Below the pieces are notes generated by a model. The model saw only the letters and a program-made list of their open reading frames with translations, searched no databases and had not been told where the DNA came from. 64,000 nucleotides of DNA, taken from the NCBI GenBank assembly GCA_026929865.2, contig CM049400.1, forward strand, positions 20,416,501-20,480,500, given 5' to 3'. The stretch's first letter is position 1, and every line of letters starts with the position of its first letter. Shown here piece after piece: positions 23,638 through 36,119 of this stretch. A program made the position numbers and the translations under genes. The stretch comes from Hyperoplus lanceolatus. Lineage: Eukaryota; Chordata; Actinopteri; Uranoscopiformes; Ammodytidae.

Positions 23638-25499
23638 ATTATGAACAATATATAAACTTGCAGGACACTAGCAAAAATTATTGGGTGGGAGAGAGGACAC
23701 GGTTTTGGGTCCCTCGGCCAAAAAATCTCACTCCAAACTTTTGGTGAAACTTGACTTGTTAGCATTAGCGCCCGCTAGCTTTACCGTTAGCTTTATGCCA
23801 ACTATTAGAGCTGTGAGTCTTTTGCAGTGACTGTTATTTGGCTCTTTTGTGAGCTCACGTTAGTCCTGCTGTGACAGCCCGTGTGAAAAACAGACGGTGA
23901 AACTGTAGGGTGTGTTGGAAACTGAAGAGTATTTTTTTTAATAGCTTCATCCTGCTACCTGCTAGCTATCTGATTGTATAGCTCAAGTACACACCGTAAT
24001 AAGTCTACGGACAGTGTGTAGTACAAGCAGCAGTAGGCCTATTACATGATCTCCAGTGTAATGTACACATAGACAGGAATACTGTAAGTTGTCTCTGCTG
24101 GTGTTTGTTTCCTGTCCATTATATTTCAAAAGCACACAGTATCACTCAGAACTTGTTGCTTATTGAGCCAGGGCTATACTGAATTTGTTGTAGCTTTGCC
24201 ATAACAGATGTATGATGTAGGCCTATACATGTCAGCTAGGCTACATGATGTAACATTGAATGTGCCATGTTTTACAGGTGTCTGAGTGACCTGATGGAGC
24301 CGGACGGAGCCACCAAGACCGTCACACTATCCATTCCTTCAGAGGAGGATGTGTTCACTGGGTGGGACAGGTGGTCTTCTTCAGGGCCCAACAACAACTG
24401 GACAGTTACATAAAAGTTATGGCTTTGCTTGTTTGATATGTACACTTAGTATTTTCATTCCACTGGCTATGAATAAACTGCTTTATTTTTAAGGATGTTT
24501 TTGGTCTTTTTAAAATGTAATGATACTGTTTTATCAGAGAAAATCTTCAGCGAGATGAAAATGTGAGTTTCAAGTAATCCTTTACTACAGGTAGCAAACT
24601 GACAGTAAGCAACACAATACATTTTTTAATGGTAAAACTTTATTATGAATGAGTGATCACAATACAATTGATACATTATCTACTAGATATTGAAATGTCA
24701 GATAATTTGCAGCTCTGACAAACCTAAAGCATAATTATTTCAACCATACATTTTACAAAAGATAAAGCCTTTCCAGTGAATCTTGACATGATTCAGGATA
24801 CATTCTTTTCCATTATGGTTACTGTACATTTTTACATGTCAACTCAGTATCGGTTCACAACCAAAGCTTTTTCACTCCACTGGGCTGTAGATCATTCCAC
24901 AGACCTGTAAAGACAAACGTAAAACAGGGTGTATGTTACCAGTTTAGAGAGTTTATGCATAAATACTTAGTTCAAATTATGTTATTGACTGACATAATTA
25001 AGCAGTATTTACCTGAGGATAATGTCAGGGAAATCAGAAATCTTGATGCCATTTTCAGTTTTCAGCTCAGACTCCTGTCTGAACAGGTTCAGTTGTACAT
25101 CTTTTAGTTTAGAACTGGTTAGTGTGCCGATATTTGTGGTAGAAATTAAGCTAAACATGTTTACATTGGTCTCCATGCTGCATTGGCCAAAAGTAAACAA
25201 AACTGACAGCTGGGCGTGTGCCATGCCCATGTAGGTAGGTATAGAGTAAATGAGCAGGGTGGTGCATGCACGCCCATGTAGATCTGACCAGTCAGAGCAG
25301 ACTAGTATTTTTGCGAAGGGGGGTAAGATGTCAAAACCAACCTTTTGAGATAGAGGACAGAGCAGGCTGGAAAAGGCGATGAAGAAATGGGAAATGGTAG
25401 AAAACTATTGGGTTTTTTTAACAATAAACCATAAAAACCTTTTCTAGTAGACCTTGGAAATACGCCTTTAAAACTGAGATTTAGCATAATATGTCCCCT
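23638..25499. other. right-hand portion of the TTAA-bounded region, no intact gene
   Basis: Short frames occur at 24282-24413 (plus, after a TTTTACAG acceptor-like site) and at 25009-25230 (minus, ending in ISDFPDIILR). I do not recognise either. They may be remnants of a transposon gene. The last 20 bp form the right end of the outer TTAA element. Confidence 0.4.
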
Positions 25500-25603
25500 T
25501 TAACAGTTTATCAAATTTGCTGTTGATGCTAACTTGAGTTTTCAGTGGAATGTGGTACTGCTTTTATCTAGCAGTTCGGAGTACAGCATGACTCATTAAT
25601 ACG

Positions 25604-27768
25604 GGACGTTTGTTTGGCATAAGAGATGATCAGCTGAGAGGTAATTTTGTTACCCCGCAGGTCAGAATAGAAAGAAGAGAGTGCCGTAAAGCAGAACGCA
25701 GGTGGCGAAAAATAAATCTCCAGGTTCATTATGACATCTTCAAAGAGAAACTGTGCACGTTTAACTCAGAACTGAGAAATGCAAGGCATTCTTTCTTTTC
25801 TGACATCATCACCAAAAACAACAATGCACGTGCCCTGTTTGCTACTGTCGACAGATTAACAAACCCTCCTGTGCCAGTAGCGTCTGAGCATCTTTCCACG
25901 AGGGCCTGCAATGAATTTGCCTCCTTCTTTACTGAGAAAATTCACAAAATTAGACAAGCTGTCACTGCATCAATACCAAGTTCAACATATGTGTTCCCTC
26001 TTAAAATCAATTCAAATGCAATGACAGAATTTTATCTTATAAACCACAAAAACCTGGAGGACATTATACAACACCTGAACTCCTCATCCTGTTGCCTTGA
26101 CATTCTGCCCACAGGCTTCTTTAAAACAGTTTTTAGCTGTATGGTCTCAGATGTTCTACAAATTGTCAACATGTCCCTTCAGACAGGTGTATTCCCACAG
26201 GCCCTGAAAACAGCAGTCATCAAGCCACTCCTAAAAAAGAACAATCTAGATACATCACTCATGAAAAATTATAGGCCCATATCTAACCTACCATCAAAAT
26301 CATTGAAAAAGCTGTTTATCAACAGCTAAATAACTACTTAGCAATGAATAACTGCTTTGATGTCTTCCAGTCAGGATTTCGACAACACCACAGCACTGAG
26401 ACTGCTCTGGTTAAGGTCCTCAATGACATCCACTTAAACACAGACAGTGGCAAAAGTTCTGTCTTAGTTTTACTGGATCTCAGTGCCGCTTTTGACACAG
26501 TTGACCACAGCATATTACTAGATCGACTAGCAAACTGGGTTGGACTTTCTGGAACTGTACTAAGCTGGTTTGAATCCTATTTAAAGGATAGAGACTACTA
26601 TGTGTCAATAGGCAATTTCACATCTGAGCGGACAAATATTGAATGCGGGGTCCCCCAAGGTTCCATTCTTGGCCCTCTTCTATTTAACATCTACATGCTC
26701 CCACTAGCTCAGATTATGAATAAGAACAAATTATGCTACCATAATTATGCTGACGACACACAAATTTACATCACCATATCACCAGGAGACTACAGTCCGA
26801 TACAGGCACTGAGTAAGTGCATTGAACAAATCAATGATTGGATGTGCCAAAATTTCCTTCAATTAAACAACGATAAAACTGAAGTAATTGTCTTTGGTGC
26901 CAAAGATGAACAATTAAAAGTCAGCGCACAACTTACATCCATTATGTTAGAAACCACACCCCAAGCCAGAAATCTTGGTGTTGTTATAGACTCTGACTTG
27001 AATTTCAAGAAACACATAAAATCAATTAATAAATCAGCCTACTACCACCTAAAAAACATATCAAGAATTAAAGGGCTTATGTCTCAGCAAGATTTAGAAA
27101 AACTTGTCCATGCATTTATCTTTAGTAGACTTGACTACTGTAACAGTGTCCTTGCTGGCCTTCCAAAAAATCTATCAGACAGCTTCAGCTAATTCAGAAC
27201 GCTGCTGCCCGAGTCCTCACTAGGACCAAAAAAGTAGATCACATTACCCCAGTTCTGAGGTCTTTACACTGGCTTCCAGTCACTCAAAGAATTGATTTCA
27301 AAATACTGATGTTGGTTTATAAAGCACCAAATGGTTTAGGGCCAAAATACATTACTGATATGCTGATACGTTATGAACCGCCCAGAGCCCTTAGGTCGTC
27401 TGGGACAGGTCTACTTACAGTCCTTAGAGTTAGGACTAAACAAGGAGAAGCAGCTTTTAGTTATTATGCACCAAATCTCTGGAACAAACTCCCAGAGAAC
27501 TTGAGGTCTGCTGCAACTCTCAGTTCTTTTAAATCGAGTCTGAAGACTTTTTTGTTTCCATTTGAACCTGCAATTTTCATTATATTTGCTTCTTTTATTT
27601 GCTTTTAAATGTTTTTAAATCGAGTTTTCATTTTTTTTTATTTGCTTCTTTTATTCGCTTTTAAATGTTTTATAATGTGTTTTATGTATTCTAATCTTGC
27701 CCCTGTAAAGCACTTTGAGTGGCCTTGTGTCTGAATTGTGCTATATAAATAAACTTGCCTTGCCTTAC
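25604..27768 (+). mobile_element. L2-type LINE, 5'-truncated, with decayed reverse-transcriptase frame
   Basis: Three consecutive frames (25610-26329, 26344-27192, 27309-27608) are pieces of one ORF2 broken by indels near 26290 and 27190. Reverse-transcriptase signatures are visible: the fingers motif FDTVDHSILLDRL, the palm motif GVPQGSILGPLLF and the catalytic NYADDTQIYI. The endonuclease domain is missing. The 3' end carries the L2-like tail GCACTTTGAGTGGCCTTGTG and ends in ACTTGCCTTGCCTT. The copy cannot move on its own. Confidence 0.9.
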
Positions 27769-28610
27769 ATGGTAAAATCGCATTTGTAAATGTTTACAAA
27801 TCTAAAACTAACATCCAAGGCAACATACAGCTTAAATAGAATCACAGGTTGCAACATGTATTCACTATGGGCAATTACTTATCAGTAGGCTATGATGTTT
27901 ACTTGGATATGAAATGCGGTAGGCTACATTCCTTCAGGTTCACTTTAAAGGTTCGGTAGATCAAACTTTTTGGGACTCATTCCTGTTGGGTGAACTTAAG
28001 GACATAGCTGCAAGGCAAGGCAGGTTTATTTATATATCACAATTCATACACAAGACAATTCAAGGTGCAAAGGACAGAGCTGCATGTTCAGTAAAGCTGC
28101 TGCACAGTAGACTTCACATTCGTCAGAAATGTTTTTTTTACAGATTATATATTATCATTTAATCAGTTTTACCTTGTGTGGCCAAAAAACAAGTGATTCC
28201 AACGTAGGTCTACCCTTCATTACGGGACAGTATCAGACCTAAATACAATTATTGAGTAGGACAATAGTCTTCAATAGAGTATGGATAGTGATCACTCGGG
28301 TTAACAAAGAAAGTTGAAAACCACCTTCGTGATGATAGGCCTACCCATTATATCTGATCGTGGGTTTAGGTTTTGACGGGCCAGCTAAGGGGAAGAAAGC
28401 CAGGCTATATTGAACTTGCTTCGTCGTACACCCTTCAGGCAGTGACATAAATTTAGTTCATAAGAAATTTAATCAGTGAAAAACATTTTACAATTCAAAT
28501 TTAAATGTTTTACATTTAAAATGACAGCTCTGAACAGTTAAAATTTAAATAACAACACTTAAATTAAGGATTAAAGAAAACCATTCAAATGGTATTCAGA
28601 AAACTATCTC
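27769..28610. other. original 3' flank of stoml1, no gene seen
   Basis: AT-rich non-coding sequence. A reverse-strand L2-like 3' tail lies at about 28014-28075 (complement CTATATAAATAAACCTGCCT type). The bases next to 28611 match the expected continuation of the stoml1 last exon before the MITE insertion. Confidence 0.5.
28014..28075 (-). mobile_element. short L2-like LINE 3' tail
   Basis: GCAAGGCAAGGCAGGTTTAT and the following bases are the reverse of the tail seen at the end of the 25604-27768 LINE. Confidence 0.6.
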
Positions 28611-28614
28611 TTAA

Positions 28615-29226
28615 CCCATTGATGACGGCTGCTGCGCGATGCCACATTGGCTCTCCTGCCTGATGCTGCATCGCGCAGCATTATTACTTTATCTAATTTT
28701 CATGGCATTCCCAGCATAGAATGCATTGTCATTGGTTCAAATACACATGAGGTGGGTTTTGTTGATTTTTTTAAGACCACGTGACCACCCAAAAGTTGTG
28801 TGGTTTGCCGAAAATCACGTCAATCAAAAAAATAAAAAATAAAACATAAATAATAAAAAAAATACGCCGGCTATGTCGGCAACGGAACAGTTAGTGGCGT
28901 TTGGTGCGCAGAATCAAGGTCTACTATAGACTACTGACGAAAATCACACAACACATTGCATCTATTTATTAACAATATTTAATAATTTTCTAATTCATCT
29001 AATTTTGATGATTTTTAGAAATATTTGTTGGTTTGTAAGCGCTAAGGGAGCATGTTTAAATAAAACCTGTGAACCTTAACTTTTAAATGTATTTTATTTC
29101 ATGTTTCTATGTGCTACACAGGCTTAGATATTAAGGTTTTGGTAGACTTGACAATTCGTACTATTTTTTCAGAAAACCCTCAGGCATTAAGGACATGCAT
29201 CCTAGATTGCCATAGTCATCAATGGG
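28615..29226. mobile_element. TTAA-flanked piggyBac-like MITE forming the 3' end of stoml1
   Basis: The inverted ends CCCATTGATGAC lie inside TTAA at 28611-28614 and 29227-29230. A second inverted pair (TGCTGCGCGATG and its complement) lies within the first 70 bp. Its right tip is read as the last codons and stop of stoml1. On the minus strand it also carries an AATAAA (29093-29098) about 105 bp beyond that stop. Confidence 0.85.
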
Positions 29227-32200
29227 TTAAGTAGCTTTATGAGTTCTTCCAGCTTCATGGCAGTCTTAATGTCTCCCTGGATTTTAAGTCTGCCGCTGGT
29301 GTAAGCAGTAAACGGTCGTAGCCTGCCCTGAAACATGTCCAGGAGGTCGCTGTCATTCATACTCAGTGTCACATCTGGCTCTCCGCAGAAGCACCCTGCT
29401 CCAGCTGCACCGCTACCTATAGAATACACACATAGCAATGGAGATAATTGGAGTAACTGCACTTCTGTTTTGTATCGGTCACAAATACTGAGCATTTGAC
29501 AGACATTTTTTGACAGCTATAGCGCAATTTGCGTTTAGCTGCTGGACTTTTCGCATTGAATTGTGGCACATTTACAGCAATTTATGAACCTTCACCTTGG
29601 CTCAAATCCACATAGTAACTGTGATGTTGTCCATCTTCCGAGCTAATGTCAAACTGGAAGCAGGCCCCAACTTGCTGGACCAAAGATTCAGAGAGAAGGA
29701 GTTTGACCACACCAAGCAGCTCTTCAACCGAACCCGGTGTGGCCACAGCTAACTGAGGGGCACTGCTGAGCCCATCATTAAAAGTTATGATGTCCTCTGA
29801 GGAGAAAAAGCCACAAATGTATTACATAATGGGAACATGTTGTTCAAAAACAGATTTTTGTGTGTGTGTGGAGCCATACCTTGTTGAGGCTTTGAACCGC
29901 CAATTTGGCCCAGAAAGTGCATGGCCAACTGCTGTATGGGACCTGAGAGGCCCTCCAGTCCAGGCACAGAGGGAGGCATGATGAGTTGTCCAGAAGAGCC
30001 TTGGTCCGGGGCCTTTAGGAGAGCGCCCAAGGTAAGCTCTACCCTGTCCACCTCCAGCCCCCAGTGACGAGTAATTTCATTTATGTCCGTCTGTGTGGAG
30101 CAAAAATAAAGGATGTAAATTTGGAGTGAGGAAGCAGTGAAAAGCAAGAAAAGTGGAAGCGAAGGTTTAAGTCTCACCCCAAGATATTCACCCAGTTTCA
30201 TTCTCTCAGTTTGGATCTCCCTGACAGTCTTCTTGGCCAGGCTGTAGGTCAGAGCGATCTGTGCAGTCATCCTGGTTGAGGCGTTCAGGTCCTGGACTGA
30301 TACCACTGACATGACGGGGTTCCAGATCCTGAACTGGATGTCTGCGCCCACTGACAACAAACCGCCATCCTGAGTTGATACCTGCAAGAGCCACAATCCC
30401 ATGTTTTATATGAGCGCTGGACATTGCTAATTGAACACTTCTCACAATTTTAAAATGAAAAGTTCACAAGTATGATACAAGCTTAAGTTTTAAAAAAGTA
30501 CATGTTACAACTTAATTCAAAACCTGTGAAGTAGCAACAGACATGCTGCCACACAATATTCAGAGGAGCTCTCCCAGTATCAGTTTGCTTTCTCCTATTC
30601 AACGCTGATAAACAGTGTACCTAGACTGCCACCTGCAGGACACGGTAAATCACTACAACCTAGCATGGTTGATGACCATCTACAACTCCTTAGCTCATGT
30701 GTTGTATCCACATATTCAAAATATTTCATGGTGACACAACTTTAACTATCATCAACTACTTTTATGATTTTAATTGTTAAAATAAATTATACTGCCATTT
30801 TTCTGTGTGCAGCTCAGTGACTAAAACACTGTCCCTATGTCTGTTAAGTCATAAAACATCTCTTCAGCAATCATGTACAAAGGATGTTGAGTATTTTTTT
30901 TAACACATGTTCATGTAAGGAAAATGTTATGATCAGGAAAAAAGATAATTAGCAACCAAATCCCAGTAAATATATCACATTAACGCTGCTTCATAACCAG
31001 GAACATAATGTTGTAGATTCGAATAGCCTCTATTTCAGGTTTGCTGAGCAAATAGAATCTAAAGGTTAAGGTCAGATCCCTGTAAGGACATGTGCTTGAC
31101 TTGTTGTGATGAAACGATATGTCTATTTGCAGATATTAAGAACACATGATACACCCCACACACAGATATAAACGGGTCCTCTAACTAGCAACGAGAGTGC
31201 CATTGCGGCCTCCAGCCCGCTGCTATCATGCTCACTCTGAAATCCTCTGTATGTCTGATGGAATCTCCTTCTGAATAAACCTGATCACTGATGATAAGTC
31301 CAGTCTACTACCTCTCGTCTTTGTCAAGCCATGGGGAACAATTCGGCTACCACAATAACTTAGCTGAAACAATTTGTGATTGCTTTAATCAATCCCCTTC
31401 CTTCCATGCAAAAATACATTCAAATGTAATATGAGGCAACCTTAATTCATCAAATCAATTTGACAATATACAGTAAGCAAAACTTGCTTAATTGTTCGTA
31501 CAGGCCAGACTTGAAAAATAGAGCTTACTGGACCACAATGCACGCATAATCATGGTTTATGGCATGCTTATTGCCAAAAGATGTATCCTGAGGCTGTGGA
31601 AGTCCGACTTGGCCCCCCAATTTGATACCTGGCTGAGGGAAATGGTGGGCATTCTACACGTGGAAAGGCTACGACATGAGCTGTCAGGCCACCCCCATAA
31701 ATTCCCCGCTATATGGGGCCCAGTGCTGCGGCACTTAGGGAACCAAAAGGTGTGAGGTTTGCCCCAGTTTTGTTTTTGTTTTAGCTTTGTTTTGTTTCTT
31801 GTGTATTTATGCTTATTTTCTTAATCATTTTGACTTAGTTATTTATTTCACTTTTTTTCTGTATTCCTTGTCTGTTCATGTGAGGGAGGGGGGAGGAGAG
31901 AGGGGTTTGGGTGTTGTGTATGTATTGTATGTGTTTACCTATTCTGTTTTTTTGTCTATATGTATAAAACCATAAAACCACTAAAATAAAATTAAAAAAA
32001 TAGAGCTTACTAATGTGCCGTCAGTGGTTTACTTTACCTGGCACGGAGGGATGTTGAAAGCACGGGTGCGCAGGTCTACTCTCTGCCACTGGTCAATGAG
32101 AGGCAGCACAAGGACAATGCCAGGGCCCTTGGGAAGACAAACTCGACCCAGACGAAACACTACTATCCTCTGGTAGTTAGGCACCGTCTACGGACATATT

Positions 32201-35031
32201 GAGTCACACAGTTAGTTGTTTTTATTCTCAACATGTGAGTGGATATGCAGTGGGAGCAACTGATGAAAGATATGTTAAGCTTACTTTCAGTACAAACCAC
32301 CCTGCTATGGGAAATGTGATAAAAGTGCAGATGTAGACGAGGAAGATTACAATCAGGTTGCAAATCCAGGAAATCCATCCTTGGGAGGCATCTTAAAAAA
32401 AGGGAAAAAAATCAGTATACCAGTCTCTAGTCAGCCTGTAAGTGATGTTGCCTGTGGCTTTTGAGGGGTTCTTTCTAAAGTATGAGAAAAAGAAAGCACT
32501 TGATCTCTACCTGGGCATGGAGACTACAACATTTGAAGAGAAAGGTTGTATTACAAACTGAGTGTGGACTTTGAAAGACAGAAGAGCCTCAGGAAACATT
32601 CTATGGAATTCATTATGGATTTTGACTTGTGCTGTAGGCCTACTTATATTTCATCATTGTTTAGTTTAGTTTATTTATTTAGCACACATTAATAATTAAT
32701 GGTGCAAGGAGGGAACAAAGCCCAATGGGCTTGTACAGAGTTCCACCCCTATCAATAATCACAATGAATTCATATTCAGGCTAACAAATAAACTCTAGAA
32801 ATTAAGGAGACAAGGTACATAAATACTCAAAATAATCAAAATTAGATGGAAAAAGATAATGAAAAAAATGAGAAAGAAACAAGCAATGGAGAGGACAGGA
32901 GGTGATTAGAAGATTCACAATAAGATAAGATGTTTTTTAAGATGCTTTTCAAAGAGTGAGTGGGATGATATGGATCTTAAAAGGGGAGGTAAAACATTCC
33001 ATAAAGCCGGGCCTCTATAATATATACTAAATTGATGATGTGAAGTGTGGGAAAAGGGTAAAGATAAGTTGTTATTGTTGCTCTGTCTAGTGCGATGTGA
33101 ATGTATGTTAACTGAATTAGTAAACAAAGTCTGAAAGCTTTCCGGGAGATCTTGGTTTCTGTAAATAAACTTGTGAATGAATAAACATATGTGATAGATA
33201 TTCAATTTGTGAATTGGAAAAATATAAAAATGTATAAAAAGTGGTGCTGACGGAGCATATCTGTTTGAATGTGAGATGAATCTTAAAAATCGCTTCTGAA
33301 TAATACATCATTTTTTGAGATGGTTGGGATATGAAGCTGCCCAGACCAGATTACAGTAGTTCAGGAAAGGAAACAAAAAGCTATAGTATAAAGTTAAATG
33401 GGCAGAAGGATGAATTAAAGGACAAACTTTCCTTAATATGCCCATCATCTTTGTGGACCTTTTGCAAACCAGGTCTATGTGATTTGACCAGTTAAGTCTT
33501 TCGTCAACTAGAATTCCCCAAACTTTGGTAGCCTTTACTTAATAATTTCTGATCCGTTAATAAGGGGTGAGTATTGTCAAAATGGGACACTGTCAAAATG
33601 GGACAGTTAAACTTTGCAATGAAATAAATATTCAAGGAATACACAAAACAACCCAATAAAAGTACCTATGTATAGCTTAGAGTGTCTGTGATGAATTAAA
33701 AAAGGTCACTTTGGTATGACATCATATGGGGGAGCGTGGCCTCGCGCACAGTGACAGTTGGTCCAAGAATCACAATGGTAAGTGACATGACATAGCATTC
33801 TGACCTAAAACGTGTTAAGCTTTTATAAAACTAAAAACAAATACTTAATATATAATTCTTTTATATGTTGTAATGGTGTATAATTGTGCATGAAATTAAC
33901 AATGAATTCATTTCTAAAACCTTACACAATTTTGTAAAATGCTTGTTTTGATACTGTCCCAAATTGCCAGTTGCCTACTGTCAAAATGGGACAGTATATT
34001 ATGGTCAAAATGGGACACCACTTATTGTCATTTTAAGAGAGGAAAACTGTTATTGGTGATCATAAAACAGTTTCTATATTTAAATAAATTGTTGTTCTTA
34101 ACTGGATCAAATATAGGAAGAAAGCTGTGTGAAGAAAACAATCCAAGTAAAGCCTCAAAGTGGAAGACATTGGAAGCTCAGAGGGCACATAAGTTTGCAG
34201 AGTCTGCAGAAAGAGTTACGGTGACAAAGCAGACCCCAGAAATACAGAAGAATGGATAATGTGTGTTGAATGCAAGCAGTGGTTCCATGAGTCCTGTGGG
34301 GAGGACTTTGGCGTAATTCAAGATGGAGAGATTTTTACTCCATGATTTGGTAGTCCTCTTATGGGACTCCATCCAAACTCTTTATGGCTATGCTATTATT
34401 TATTGGTGATCCTCCCTTTTTATTGTCTTAAATTAAAAATATAGATTGAAAAAAAGACCTAAGGGTAAGAGTAGAATGTTTTATGCCTAGAAATGCCAAT
34501 TTTGGTGTCATGTTTTCATACATTGTTTTTAAGACAAATAACATAACAGTTTAATACCATAAAATGATTTGTTTCTAAATTTAGCTTGATGGTTTCATAT
34601 GTAGTTTTTAAAGACTTACATTTTGGTTTTGCATTAAAAAATAGGCAATGTTGTTCATGTTCACTACCTATGTAAAAATAACCCATTCATTGTTGAACAT
34701 TCTTCAATGCTATGTCTTTTATATCCTAATATCAGGTGTCCCATTTTGACAATGAAGGTGTCCCATTTTGACAGTAGCGCCTGCTGAAAAGTGGTCTACG
34801 GACATTTCGTGTTTCAGATGGAACTGTTGATTCTGTGTTTTAATATTCTTATTTTTTTCTTTTGCATATCTTAGTAAAGGAGTTGGTGTTTATAGAATAG
34901 TATAATGTTTGGGGCTCAGACGAATGGAAAATTCTGTAAATTGCTCCGAAAGACAAATTTTCGAAAAGTGTCCCAATTTAACAATACTAACCCTACTTTT
35001 GCTTGTTCTTTGGGGGTAATTGTATGATGTT

Positions 35032-35065
<34 letters not shown>

Positions 35066-35528
35066 CTCTTTCCACTGCTAAAATATATTATATTAGCTAC
35101 ATGTGCAGGATATGTATGTAGCTAATATTAAATACAGAACGGGATGGCCTAGGCAGTACTTACACTTTGATCAAATCTAGTGTTAATCATAAATGGTAAA
35201 CCACTCATACTTACACAGTGAAATAGTTTAATGGACTACTCTTAATGTTTTTTGATGATGCTGGTTTGTCTGATCTAATAGCATCCATTTTCCTCCTTAC
35301 AATAATGTATTAAACCCCACACTCACCACGTCAAAAATTATAGCTACTACAATGTGATGTGAACTACCTACCAGTGAAGTCATTTTGAGAGACATTGGGC
35401 ATGTTATCAAATGACAGTCCTTTGTTGTACCCGGGCTGTGTGAAGGCTTCTGCGTCCACAAACAAACCAGGAGTCCTTGGACTGATGGAGTCCCTCTCAG
35501 GGAGCAGTTGATACGACTTGCTGAACAT
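29202..35528 (-). CDS. stoml1: stomatin-like protein 1 (STOML1), complete seven-exon gene with transposon-derived C-terminus
   Basis: STOML1 is a late-endosome membrane protein that joins a stomatin/SPFH domain to a sterol-carrier SCP2 domain. Exons on the minus strand are 35528-35372, 32391-32285, 32187-32038, 30381-30178, 30090-29880, 29796-29596 and 29416-29202, all in phase, giving 414 residues (human 398, seven exons). The N-terminus has a YxxPhi-type signal (SYQLLP). Exon 2 encodes a hydrophobic membrane hairpin (CNLIVIFLVYICTFITFPIA). Exons 3-5 encode SPFH (TVPNYQRIVVFRLGR, VGADIQFRIWNPV). Exons 6-7 encode SCP2 (VGACFQFDI, TSGRLKIQGDIKTAMKLEEL). The final eight residues NPLMTMAI and the stop come from the MITE at 28615-29226. 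Without it the frame would read KLLKR-stop, like the human end. The introns hold an L1 tail, a LINE tail and a pogo-like element. Confidence 0.93.
31530..31995 (+). mobile_element. 5'-truncated L1-like LINE with 16-bp target duplication in a stoml1 intron
   Basis: The plus strand encodes an L1-type ORF2 C-terminus (FDTWLREMVGILHVERLRHE then AIWGPVLRHL) and an A-rich tail. AAAAATAGAGCTTACT occurs at 31514-31529 and 31996-32011, the duplication left by target-primed insertion. The right copy ends 27 bp before the stoml1 exon 3 boundary at 32038. Confidence 0.85.
32661..33545 (-). mobile_element. 5'-truncated CR1/Rex-like LINE 3' part
   Basis: The reverse strand encodes the thumb and C-terminal end of a non-LTR reverse transcriptase: VWGILVDERLNWSNHIDLV, then HHQFSIYYRGPALWNVLPP. 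It ends in a short AAATAAATAAA tail. It sits in the stoml1 first intron. The exact clade is not resolved. Confidence 0.75.
33563..34993 (+). mobile_element. TA-flanked pogo/Tc1-mariner-like element with transposase C-terminal remnant
   Basis: The inverted ends contain AGTATTGTCAAAATGGGACA (left) and AGTATTGTTAAATTGGGACA (complement of right), with TA at 33561-33562 and 34994-34995. Inside, a degraded frame ends with a zinc-finger-like CVECKQWFHESC near 34255-34290, a tail found in some pogo-type transposases. The catalytic core is absent. GTCAAAATGGGACA recurs several times inside. Confidence 0.7.
35033..35062. repeat. TG microsatellite
   Basis: A run of about 15 TG repeats in stoml1 intron 1. 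Confidence 0.9.
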
Positions 35529-35940
35529 GGTTTTGCTTGAAATAATTCTTATTTCTTATTTAAAGCATGTGCATATTAATTATCAGTATAAGCTGCAGTT
35601 GTCAGCAAAACACAACAGGTTTCAGTGGTTCGGTTGTTAAAATGCAATAGCCTACGCAGCTAGTTATTGGCTAACTAGGGTTGCGTTCCGAATCGCATAC
35701 TCTTTCTTTTTTCTATTCTACATACTACATCCGACGATAAAAAATAATCTAGTTAGGATGCAGTAGGCATACTATTGGGACATACTTTTCTCTCTTATTT
35801 CATCATAACATTGCGCCTTGATCTTGCCTCTTGCTTTTATATCCGTCGCATCCCCGTTTGTTTTCGATGTTACGTCACTTCACGTGCGCACTGGATTGTG
35901 GGTCAGAAGCGCCCAAATAGGATGCACTTTTCAACACTAA
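35529..35940. other. upstream region of stoml1 with a MITE-like left end
   Basis: The first 150 bp should hold the stoml1 5' UTR and promoter; no clear TATA box is seen. From 35683, GGTTGCGTTCCGAATCGCAT looks like the end of a Harbinger-type element, running into the MITE nest at 35941. Confidence 0.4.
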
Positions 35941-36119
35941 GGGCCTATCCGAAAACTTTTTTTTGCATAGGAAATTTCCTTTCCTATCGAGATGAACCGG
36001 AAGTACTCGGCGGATAGGTGATCCGAATTCTCAAAATGCTTAGGAAAGGCATAGGAAAGGAGCCTCGACCCATGGCCTCGACTCATCCTTTAACCCTCCT
36101 TTAGCATAGGTTACTCCTG

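Larger units (their letters stand above)
7661..25499. mobile_element. TTAA-flanked DNA element expanded by nested insertions (outer boundaries)
   Basis: AGGGGACATATTATG at 7661 reappears as its complement ending at 25499, and each end abuts TTAA (7657-7660 and 25500-25503). The sub-terminal 0.5 kb on the left and the right-hand flank look like a common short teleost TTAA element. The 17.8 kb between the ends is accounted for by other elements listed separately. The two ends could instead belong to two separate copies; I favour one split copy because the inner insertions have their own flanking duplications. Transposase type (piggyBac or Kolobok) is not resolved. Confidence 0.5.
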
